From positions 1-40,331 of the forward strand of contig CAIPWR010000019.1 of the NCBI GenBank assembly GCA_903868795.1: a stretch of DNA of 40,331 bases, written 5' to 3'. Shown here one piece after another: positions 33,925 through 40,331 of the stretch. The notes under the pieces are model-generated. The model worked only from the letters and a program-made list of their open reading frames with translations, ran no database searches and was not told the DNA's origin. The position numbers were made by a program, and so were the translations under genes. This DNA is from an uncultured Spartobacteria bacterium (lineage in GTDB: Bacteria; Verrucomicrobiota; Verrucomicrobiia; Chthoniobacterales; UBA6821). Position 1 is the first letter of the stretch. Each line of letters starts with the position of its first letter.

Positions 33925-34974
33925 TCAGGCCGTATAATGTATGGAAGGCAGATCCCTCAGACGCTCCGCGGCCTGTTCTGCCGTGAGATCTCGCTGACCT
34001 TCGGCAAGCATTTCATAACCAACGAGGAACTTTTTCACCGAGGACGAACGCAGGAGGGGCGGGTAGAAATGAGCGTGCAGCTGCCAGTATTCCTCCGGCT
34101 TTTCACCATCGTCTGGCAGGAACGGCGCGCCATGCCAGCCCATCGAGTAAGGAAAAGAGCATTGGAACAGATTATCGTAACGCACAAGAAGTCGGCGCAT
34201 TGTTTCGGCCAAATCAAGCCGGTGACTCACCGGCAGGGAAGTCAGACGCGTCACGATTTCACGCTTCGGGAGGAGCAATGCCTCATACGGCCAGAGTGCC
34301 CAGTAGGGAACGACTGCAAACCAGTGATCTCCCTCGACCACAATGCGGGATCCGTCACGGAGTTCCTCTGCTGCATAGTCGAGCAGAAGGGATCTCCCGT
34401 GCTCACGGAAGTAATCCTTCTGCGAGAGATCTTCCTTGGCCGGTTCCTCCGGGATAAAATCACCTGCCCAAATCTGGCCATGAGGGTGAGGGTTAGAGCA
34501 ACCCATCGCCGCTCCTTTGTTCTCGAAGACTTGGACCCAGCGGTTCCGACTTCCCAACTCCTTGCACTGTGACTGCCATGTTCCGATGACTCCAGCGATT
34601 TCCTCTGCAGACATCTGGGCGAGCGAAAGGTCGTGTCTCGGGGAAAAGCAGATCACACGGCATTCACCCGAGACTTCTTGGGATCTGAAAAACGGCCCAT
34701 CCTTCTTGACTTCGTCTTGTGTAGCGGGAGGCAGTAATGCCGGAAAGTCATTGCCGAAAACATAGGTGTCGGCGTAATCGGGATTGACCTCGCCGCTCAC
34801 GCGCTTGTTTCCCGGACAGAGCGTGCAGGCGGGGTCGTAAGTCGGACGCTCTTCTGTGACGGCCTCCACCTGACCCAACCACGGGCGTGCTGCACGATGA
34901 GGAGAGACAAGGATCCACTCTCGCTTGAGTGGATTCCAGCGGCGATGAGGATGAAGAGATGTCTCGGCTTTCAT
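33925..34974 (-). CDS. galT: UDP-glucose--hexose-1-phosphate uridylyltransferase (GalT type)
   Basis: Second step of the Leloir pathway: transfers UMP from UDP-glucose to galactose 1-phosphate. The 349-aa protein has NPLKREWILVSPHRAARPW, a zinc-type CTLCPGN, the catalytic GCSNPHPHGQIWAGDFIPEE containing the HPH triad, and YWALWPYEALLLPKREIVTR, with MGWHGAPF downstream. Length is normal. It begins 6 bp after the galactokinase-like gene stops. galE is not nearby. Confidence 0.93.
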   Translation of the reverse strand: MKAETSLHPHRRWNPLKREWILVSPHRAARPWLGQVEAVTEERPTYDPACTLCPGNKRVSGEVNPDYADTYVFGNDFPALLPPATQDEVKKDGPFFRSQEVSGECRVICFSPRHDLSLAQMSAEEIAGVIGTWQSQCKELGSRNRWVQVFENKGAAMGCSNPHPHGQIWAGDFIPEEPAKEDLSQKDYFREHGRSLLLDYAAEELRDGSRIVVEGDHWFAVVPYWALWPYEALLLPKREIVTRLTSLPVSHRLDLAETMRRLLVRYDNLFQCSFPYSMGWHGAPFLPDDGEKPEEYWQLHAHFYPPLLRSSSVKKFLVGYEMLAEGQRDLTAEQAAERLRDLPSIHYTA

Positions 34975-34980
34975 GAACCG

Positions 34981-36213
34981 TTACCACCCGGGCAAGAGCA
35001 TGATCCCATCAACCATCCTGCAGGAGTGCACGGCATAGTTTTCAGCATATTCGGGATGACTCCGGGGATAGGCAGTCTCCACAGCGGAACGTACCGCTCC
35101 TTCGCTTTCGCTGAGAACCAGGGCGCCACTGGCTCCCCGATCCCCCCCACCGAGCATCCGCTCGCCGAGGACGCCCGGAACACTCCTCACGATATCGCAC
35201 ATGGTTTCCAGCTCCTTGCCGGAGATTTGATAATCATCCCGAAGACCGAGACCATCGGCTCGAAAGATCGCCCCGACCTCCGCAATATCACCTTGCTGCC
35301 AGGCGTTGAGCATCCGCTTAAACCGCAGCTGGGCATGGTAGATGTAATCGAGCCGCTTGCAGAGATGAGGATGACTCTCTCCGAACCTCGTAAGGATTAA
35401 GTGGAAAAGTTCCTCAGAACGAACATCCCCCAGCGTCTTGATACCATAGGGCTCTGCACAAAGGTCGACCATCTCACGGCATTCTGAATGACGGATCTTG
35501 TAGGTTGACTTCTCGAGCCCTGGACGGATTGTTCCTGTATCGAGACTCATGATTCGGAAGTCTGGCGCGCCCTTACCGAGAGGCAGATGACGGATCGATC
35601 GGTCGGCAGGGTTATAGTGAGTTCCCATCCCTTCGCGGGCGAAGAGGATCATGATTTGATCCAGATTTCCACAAGGAGAGCCTATGTACTCGTTCTCCAC
35701 GGCTTGAGCGAGATCCACAATTCCCATTTCGGAAGAAAACTCGATCCCATTCACCTCTGCGATCGTGATTAGCAGATTGAGCGTCAGCGATGCGGAGCGG
35801 GACATCCCACCCCCGGGAATATTTCCGTGCACGACTGCATCGATACCCTTGCGCAGATCGTATCCGTTTTTCTTCAAGATCCAGACAACTCCCAGAGGAA
35901 AACGCGACCAAGAGTCGGGAGCCGTTCCTGGCTCTGGAATCGAATCAAGCGCCACGTCGATCAAGCCATCTTGCTCGAAGTTCCCACTAAAGAGACGGAG
36001 ACGCCCCAGATCATTAGGCTGGTAGGCCATCCAGATGAACCGATCGGTGCCGACCCCGAAGAGCTCTGTCCCGTTGTAATCCCCATGCTCAACTCCTAGA
36101 CAGAAGCGCGAGGAGGAACGTCGGATCTTTGAGCCGAGCAGAGAAAGTCCAGCCTTGGTAGCCAGATTCCGAAGAATGCCACGAAAATCGTCGTCCTCCT
36201 CACCGATACTCAT
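34981..36213 (-). CDS. Galactokinase-family GHMP kinase, divergent
   Basis: A 410-aa sugar kinase next to galT, so galactokinase is the first expectation. The key regions are recognisable but altered: the family's GRVNLIGEHTDYN is SRFCLGVEHGDYN, keeping Arg, Glu, His and Asp; the ATP loop PxGxGLSSSAS is IPGGGMSRSAS; CGNLDQ keeps the catalytic Asp; the third motif is GERMLGGGDRGASGAL. LRDDYQISGKELETMCDIVR is a close match to galactokinase. The changed sugar-binding and phosphate-loop residues leave the substrate open (galactose or an amino sugar). ATG 36213 was chosen because AAAGGA precedes it by 2 nt and it overlaps the upstream stop as ATGA. Confidence 0.8.
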   Translation of the reverse strand: MSIGEEDDDFRGILRNLATKAGLSLLGSKIRRSSSRFCLGVEHGDYNGTELFGVGTDRFIWMAYQPNDLGRLRLFSGNFEQDGLIDVALDSIPEPGTAPDSWSRFPLGVVWILKKNGYDLRKGIDAVVHGNIPGGGMSRSASLTLNLLITIAEVNGIEFSSEMGIVDLAQAVENEYIGSPCGNLDQIMILFAREGMGTHYNPADRSIRHLPLGKGAPDFRIMSLDTGTIRPGLEKSTYKIRHSECREMVDLCAEPYGIKTLGDVRSEELFHLILTRFGESHPHLCKRLDYIYHAQLRFKRMLNAWQQGDIAEVGAIFRADGLGLRDDYQISGKELETMCDIVRSVPGVLGERMLGGGDRGASGALVLSESEGAVRSAVETAYPRSHPEYAENYAVHSCRMVDGIMLLPGW

Positions 36214-36398
36214 TTTCCTTTGGCCCTCAGCGCAGATCCCCACATCAGAATCCCGAAGATCAGAAGAGCAACGCCCCAGATCAGATTGATATTTATTCCT
36301 AAGGAAGTTTTATCAGGATTAAAAAAGCCTGAAGCAGTCAGCAGAAGACCGATCAGGGTGAACATCATTCCGATTGGAAAGCGAATATCGAGGCCCAT
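36210..36398 (-). CDS. Small two-helix membrane protein of unknown function
   Basis: A 62-aa protein with two hydrophobic helices (about residues 8-26 and 37-55), joined by a short NPDKTSLGININ loop, and a basic end ALRAKGK. Its stop overlaps the start of the galactokinase-like gene by 4 bp, and the SD of that gene lies in its last codons, so the pair is coupled. It is 62 bp downstream of the SSS transporter. I recognise no family. It could be an accessory to the transporter, but that is only inferred from position. Confidence 0.6.
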   Translation of the reverse strand: MGLDIRFPIGMMFTLIGLLLTASGFFNPDKTSLGININLIWGVALLIFGILMWGSALRAKGK

Positions 36399-36460
36399 AG
36401 TAATAATAGGAAATAGGGTTTAGGTAATAGGGTATGGGGGAGAAAAGAGCTAAAGAAGGC

Positions 36461-38413
36461 TTACCAGAAGATGTAATTCAGAATGACGCAGACAGCCAGA
36501 AGAACGACGCCAATGGTGCCGGGCCGTGCATACCATGCCTGATCCACCGACTGCTTCGGAGTGAGCGAGTAGACCAGACCGGTCAGCTCTTCGTTGCTCT
36601 TCGTGCGTGGGGTTGCCAGTGAGACGATAACAGTGACCAGGAAACAGACCGTGAAAGCAAAACTTGCGAGCCAGAAGTTCTGGGCCATATCACTGGGAAG
36701 TGTCCAGAAGGTATGGATATAACCACCCTTGACCCCGGGAAGATTCCCCACCGAGATGGTACAGGCATGGAAGAGCGCCGAGGCAGCCGTTCCGGAGATC
36801 AATCCCACAAAGGCCCCCGTGCCGGTGGTGCGTGACCAGAACATGCCAAGAAGGAAGGTGGCGAAGAGCGGGGCGTTCACGAAGGCGAAGACCAACTGAA
36901 TGATGTCCATGGCATTCGTCCACATGCTCGCGAAGTAAGCGGCCCCAATGGAGAGAATGATACCGGCCACCGTCACCACGCGCCCCATCCAGGAGTAGTG
37001 CTCATCACTTTTATCGGGCGCGATGTACGCCTGGTAGAGATCGTATGTCCAGACGGTGTTGAAGGCGGTCACATTTCCGGCCATGCCGGACATAAAGGAG
37101 GCGAGCAGGGCGGTCAGCGCAAGGCCGAGAAGCCCGGTAGGACAGTAACGCTTTACCAGCGACAGGATAACCCCGTCATAATCGTTCACCACGGCATCCT
37201 GGATGCGGATGGCTGCCTGGGCATCGGGAATGGGAGCCCCCGACTTGGACGCCTGAAGAAGTTCCTCAACCTTGGCGGCATTAAAGGAAGTTCCAGCGGC
37301 CAAAGAGAGTGCCCTCGCAGTTGTAGCGACATCAGCTCCGGATGCAGCAGACTGACGTACCGCAGTGATTGCAGCCGGCATCTTTGCCTCCGCGATCACG
37401 GCTTTCGGGAACTGATACCCCTTTCCTTGGGTGGCAGAGAGTGCGAGTGCAATCATACCGGGGAGAATGACAAGCAAAGGGAAGAGCATTTTGGGAACCG
37501 CCGCGATAAGCGGCGTGTTACGAGCAGCCTTCATGTCCTTCGCGGCCATGGCACGCTGGACGACCAGGAAGTTCGTGCACCAGTAGCCGAAGGAGAGGAC
37601 AAACCCGAGCCCGAAGACCATTGCGAAAAGGTCGATCCCCATCGGATTTGCGGAGGGGCCCCCGAGCAGAGGCTTCCATGCACTTGTCCAGGCATCGGAG
37701 TGGAATGACGTGGAGGCGGAATCAGCCAGATTGTAAGCCGAGGGATTCACAGCCACCCCGGCAAGCTTCTGCTTGATGGCGTCCCATCCGCCGGCGTCCT
37801 TGAGACCGAGGTAGATGACCGGTGCGAAGCCAAGCACGATCATGAAGAACTGGAGCACCTCCGTGTAGATCGCAGAGGTAAGGCCACCCTTGAGCACGTA
37901 GAGAAGCACGATGAAAGAGCAGACCCAGAGGGAGATATTGTATTCCCAGCCAAGAAGGTTGTGCAGGAGCTTCGCAAGTGCGTTGAGAGAGATTCCCGAC
38001 GCAAAGATCGTCATCACCGCGAAGGAGATGGAGTTGAAGGCGCGGGTGCGCTCGTCGAAACGGAGCTTCAGATACTCGGGTACGGAACGTGCCTTCGAGC
38101 CGTAGTAGAAGGGCATCATGAATACCGCCAGGAAGATCATGGCCGGGATCGCTCCCACCCAGTAGAAGTGACAGGTTGCGATGCCGTACTTGGCACCGCT
38201 TGCCGCCATGCCGACCAATTCCAGCGCACCGAGATTGGCAGAGAGGAAGGCGAGTCCGGTCACCCATGCGGGGATATTTCGGCCTGAGAGGAAGAAGTCG
38301 GACGAGGTTTTCATCTGACGCTTCAGCGCAAAGCCGATACCGATGACGAAGACGACGTAGAGGGCGAGGATCGAATAATCGATCACTCCGAGATGGACGG
38401 ATGGGATGTTCAT
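36461..38413 (-). CDS. Sodium:solute symporter (SSS/SGLT-type sugar transporter)
   Basis: A 650-aa polytopic transporter. From ATG 38413, LGVIDYSILALYVVFVIGIG is the first helix, followed by SSDFFLSGRNIPAWVTGLAF, SANLGALELVGMAASGAKYG, and SKARSVPEYLKLRFDERTRA, all typical of SGLT-like Na+/sugar symporters. Around residues 328-410 there is an unusually long hydrophilic Ala-rich insertion (QGKGYQFPKAVIAEAKMPAA onward) before the DYDGVILSLVKRYCPTGLLG helix. It is followed by the small membrane protein, galactokinase-like, galT and nagA, supporting uptake of galactose or a related sugar. A 27-codon upstream extension to 38494 is rejected because MNIPSVHLG is the usual start. Confidence 0.88.
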   Translation of the reverse strand: MNIPSVHLGVIDYSILALYVVFVIGIGFALKRQMKTSSDFFLSGRNIPAWVTGLAFLSANLGALELVGMAASGAKYGIATCHFYWVGAIPAMIFLAVFMMPFYYGSKARSVPEYLKLRFDERTRAFNSISFAVMTIFASGISLNALAKLLHNLLGWEYNISLWVCSFIVLLYVLKGGLTSAIYTEVLQFFMIVLGFAPVIYLGLKDAGGWDAIKQKLAGVAVNPSAYNLADSASTSFHSDAWTSAWKPLLGGPSANPMGIDLFAMVFGLGFVLSFGYWCTNFLVVQRAMAAKDMKAARNTPLIAAVPKMLFPLLVILPGMIALALSATQGKGYQFPKAVIAEAKMPAAITAVRQSAASGADVATTARALSLAAGTSFNAAKVEELLQASKSGAPIPDAQAAIRIQDAVVNDYDGVILSLVKRYCPTGLLGLALTALLASFMSGMAGNVTAFNTVWTYDLYQAYIAPDKSDEHYSWMGRVVTVAGIILSIGAAYFASMWTNAMDIIQLVFAFVNAPLFATFLLGMFWSRTTGTGAFVGLISGTAASALFHACTISVGNLPGVKGGYIHTFWTLPSDMAQNFWLASFAFTVCFLVTVIVSLATPRTKSNEELTGLVYSLTPKQSVDQAWYARPGTIGVVLLAVCVILNYIFW

Positions 38414-38540
38414 GGGGAAAGTAAGTTTTACAAAACGTCGGACGTCGTTACTTAATAATAATCTTAGCTGAACAGCTGTAAAGACAATCCGCAACCCAGT
38501 TGACGGAATGAGGTGAGCGTACTAATCAGAAGGCAGTAAG

Positions 38541-38574
38541 CTAATGAAGCGCTGATTAAAACGCATAGAGGCCG
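38541..38574 (-). mobile_element. End fragment of the MITE-like element
   Basis: Thirty-one of 34 bases match the right end of MITE copy 2 read inward (core GAAGCGCTGATTAAA, then CGCATAGAGGCCG). Similarity stops at 38574. It marks a decayed or partly deleted copy. The 404-bp gap 38414-38817 also holds the 27-nt module and a solo CTCAGGAA arm; otherwise I see nothing convincing there. Confidence 0.75.
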
Positions 38575-38647
38575 ACGAGGGTGTAAAGAAAGAGACCTAT
38601 GTGGGGGGGATACGTCATAGAATCAGGTTCAAAAACAACGGATGGCT

Positions 38648-38674
38648 CCTCGCTGTTTTCAGTGGGTAAGAGAC
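38648..38674 (+). repeat. 27-nt module, exact inverted copy of 10013-10039
   Basis: An exact reverse-complement match to the module beside palindromic copy b. Here it lies 15 bp upstream of a solo arm, so the relative order of module and arm is reversed compared with 9.97-10.04 kb. Confidence 0.85.
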
Positions 38675-38689
38675 AAGGCCTCTTCAACC

Positions 38690-38713
38690 TTCCTGAGTTC
38701 TTGAGTTCCAGAT
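38690..38713 (+). repeat. Solo arm of the palindromic CTCAGGAA element
   Basis: CTTCCTGAGTTCTTGAGTTC and the following CAGA match the right arm of copy b almost exactly (CTTCCTGAGTTCTTGAGTTC then CATA). No complementary left arm is present nearby. It lies about 105 bp before the MFS gene start. Confidence 0.7.
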
Positions 38714-38817
38714 AAAAACCTTCCCCTTCTCCTCTTCTGGCGAAAACGGGCTCCGAGTCACTTCATCTCCTGAATAGATTTCAGGGAGTATCGACAGGGG
38801 AACAATCGGGTGATTGA

Positions 38818-40149
38818 ATGGAGTTTCCTCTAATGGCCCCTTCTGATTCATCCAGTCCCGCTAGTGGCATTCGCTGGCTAGTTTGTGCTCTGCTCTTTTT
38901 CGCCACGACGATTCTTTACTTTGATCGTCAGATTCTGTCGCTACTGAAAGAACCCCTTGGAGGGCTTCTGCATTGGAACGACACTCAATATGGTTTGGTA
39001 AATTCGGCTTTTCAGCTCGCCTACGGACTGAGCCTACTGGCCTTTGGATGGATCATTGACCGTTTCGGAACCAAGATCGGTTACTCCATCACGATTGCGG
39101 GATGGAGTCTTGCCGCAATGGCGACCTCTCTCGTCTCCACGCTTGGGGGATTCTTTGTCGCACGCATTGCTCTGGGATTTTCTGAAGGAGGGAATTTTCC
39201 TGCTGCCATCAAAGCCGTCGCCCTCTGGTTTCCAAAGAAAGAGAGAGCCTTAGCCACGAGTATTTTTAATTCCGGCGCGAATGTCGGCGCCATTGCAGCA
39301 CCAGCGATCGTGCCGTGGCTCTACTTTCATTTTGGCTGGCAGGCAGCCTTTCTTGTCGCTGGATTTGCCGGCCTCGTTTGGCTTGCCTTCTGGATACCGT
39401 GGTACGGGGTACCCGCCCAGAAGAAGGAAGTTTCGCCTCAGGAGCTGGCATGGATCGAGAGTGATGCTGGGGCCGAGCAAGAAACAGGACCGAATATTCC
39501 TTGGGCCAGTCTGCTCGGGTATCGTCAAACTTGGGCATTTATTATCCCTAAATTTCTCACTGATCCCGTCTGGTGGTTTTATCTTTTCTGGCTTCCCTCT
39601 TTTTTCAAAGACTCGCGAGGCCTCGATATCAAACATAGCTGGACATTGCTGGTCACGATTTATTCGATTGTCACGGTCATTAGTATTACTGGGGGATGGG
39701 TGTCGGGGTATCTGGCCAAGAAAGGCCTCTCGATGAATTTGGCTCGCAAGCTCGGAATGCTCCTCTTTGCCCTCTGCGCTCTGCCGATGCTTGCCGTGAC
39801 CCATGTCGGAAACTGGGGGGCCGTATTGCTAATCGGCCTCGCCGGAGGGGCTCATCAGGCTTGGTCAGCCACCCTATTCACGACGGTTTCCGATACCTTT
39901 CCTAAACGCTCGGTTGGCTCGGTGATCGGCATCGGTGGACTGGCCGGGTCGGTTTTTGGGGCCTGTTTCCCTTATATTACGGGGATGCTTACCGATCATT
40001 TTAAGTCCATCGGTCAACCGACCACTGGCTACGGCATTCTTTTTGGGTTTTGTGCAGCAGCCTATCTCGTTTCACTCTTGATCATGCAGATTCTCAATCC
40101 TAAACTTCAACCTGTCATTAATCTGACCTCTGTTTCCAAAAACCAGTAG
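38818..40149 (+). CDS. MFS transporter, hexuronate (ExuT-like) family
   Basis: A 443-aa, probably 12-helix major facilitator of the anion:cation symporter group. The first cytoplasmic loop is FGWIIDRFGTKIGYSITIAG (motif A type). The stretch GFSEGGNFPAAIKAVALWFP, then KKERALATSIFNSGANVGAI, is very close to hexuronate transporters such as ExuT. SAFQLAYGLSLLAFGW and LAGGAHQAWSATLFTTVSDT, then FPKRSVGSVIGIGG, also fit. Substrate is likely glucuronate, galacturonate or another sugar acid. Start 38818 or the in-frame ATG 38833 (MAPSDSSS) are both possible. The stop codon falls about 3 bp before the truncated transposase begins. Confidence 0.88.
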   Translation: MEFPLMAPSDSSSPASGIRWLVCALLFFATTILYFDRQILSLLKEPLGGLLHWNDTQYGLVNSAFQLAYGLSLLAFGWIIDRFGTKIGYSITIAGWSLAAMATSLVSTLGGFFVARIALGFSEGGNFPAAIKAVALWFPKKERALATSIFNSGANVGAIAAPAIVPWLYFHFGWQAAFLVAGFAGLVWLAFWIPWYGVPAQKKEVSPQELAWIESDAGAEQETGPNIPWASLLGYRQTWAFIIPKFLTDPVWWFYLFWLPSFFKDSRGLDIKHSWTLLVTIYSIVTVISITGGWVSGYLAKKGLSMNLARKLGMLLFALCALPMLAVTHVGNWGAVLLIGLAGGAHQAWSATLFTTVSDTFPKRSVGSVIGIGGLAGSVFGACFPYITGMLTDHFKSIGQPTTGYGILFGFCAAAYLVSLLIMQILNPKLQPVINLTSVSKNQ

Positions 40150-40151
40150 AG

Positions 40152-40331
40152 GGCCAACCGCTTGGCAAGTTGAAGTAGCCCATTGATGGACTCCATGGCG
40201 CCGTTAGTGAGCCTCGTTCTCATGAACGCTACCACCCCGTTCCAGTGCTTCTTGATGGAACGGGCAAGGCGAACGAAGGGCTCCAGCCTGCTTCGACTCG
40301 CTCTCTGACACCACCAGGCGAGCATCTCGGC
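40152..40331 (-). pseudogene. ISL3-family transposase, C-terminal fragment (runs off right edge)
   Basis: The minus-strand frame from the window edge reads MLAWWCQRASRSRLEPFVRL, ARSIKKHWNGVVAFMRTRL and TNGAMESINGLLQLAKRLA, the conserved C-terminal part of ISL3-family DDE transposases, including the Glu of the ESIN motif. After KRLA the similarity ends (the family continues ARGFRxFxYFR) and the frame runs into antisense of the MFS gene. The terminal 15-20 codons and the IS end are missing on this side, so the element is truncated at about 40152. Whether the part beyond the window is complete cannot be seen. Confidence 0.82.

Noticed and set aside
1-40331. CRISPR arrays, riboswitches or a phage/defence island
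   Set aside because: No regularly spaced identical repeats, no cas, integrase, phage structural or toxin-antitoxin genes were seen, and no recognisable riboswitch core precedes ribF, folD or other vitamin-related genes.

Overview
The window is a dense, GC-rich bacterial chromosome segment, mostly core metabolism and information processing. Gene content and protein style suggest a member of the PVC superphylum, most likely a Verrucomicrobiota bacterium. This assignment is inference: it rests on an H1-like lysine-rich nucleoid protein, a delta-60-type repeat protein, NuoA-type complex I, an OpcA-linked zwf, and very little Shine-Dalgarno usage with pyrimidine-rich tracts directly before start codons. 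There is no rRNA gene or taxon-specific marker here.

Layout. 1-1.35 kb (minus): rplS-rnhB-yraN, with yraN running off the left edge. 1.47-1.75 kb: a 276-bp MITE-like element. 1.8-5.7 kb (plus): xylB, ubiX, a DUF374 acyltransferase and folD. 5.76-8.46 kb (minus): a frameshifted repeat-rich surface-type protein. 8.5-11.3 kb (minus): M16 peptidase, ispD, yqeY. 11.4-13.7 kb (plus): gltX-aroE. 13.7-20.5 kb (minus): the classic nusA-infB-rbfA-nrnA-truB-ribF translation cluster, without rimP. 20.7-22.2 kb: a PMT-type membrane glycosyltransferase. 22.26-22.54 kb: the second MITE copy. 22.5-25.5 kb (minus): an amino-acid-type ABC binding lipoprotein, a short SRAP-like protein, tRNA-Ser(CGA), an isolated nuoA and a histone-H1-like protein. 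25.7-30.1 kb (plus): a single ORF joining a low-molecular-weight protein tyrosine phosphatase to serine hydroxymethyltransferase, then zwf-opcA. 30.15-38.4 kb (minus): a sugar-related run of SSS symporter, small membrane protein, galactokinase-like kinase, galT, nagA and a class A PBP. 38.8-40.1 kb (plus): a hexuronate-type MFS transporter, abutting a truncated ISL3-family transposase at the right edge.

The parts fit a saccharolytic heterotroph. SSS and MFS transporters take up sugars or sugar acids; GalK-like/GalT, NagA and XylB feed them into central metabolism; Zwf/OpcA makes NADPH; SHMT/FolD supply one-carbon units.

The least ordinary material is intergenic. (1) Two same-length 276-bp elements with TA-flanked inverted termini carry an internal 10-bp hairpin whose arms differ between copies by compensatory substitutions; a third end fragment also exists. 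(2) Three palindromic elements are built from an 8-nt CTCAGGAA unit, plus one solo arm. (3) A 27-nt exact module occurs in inverted order next to two of those arms. Protein-level oddities are the phosphatase-SHMT fusion, a class A PBP whose transpeptidase SxxK and SxN motifs are replaced, and two likely single-base frameshifts.
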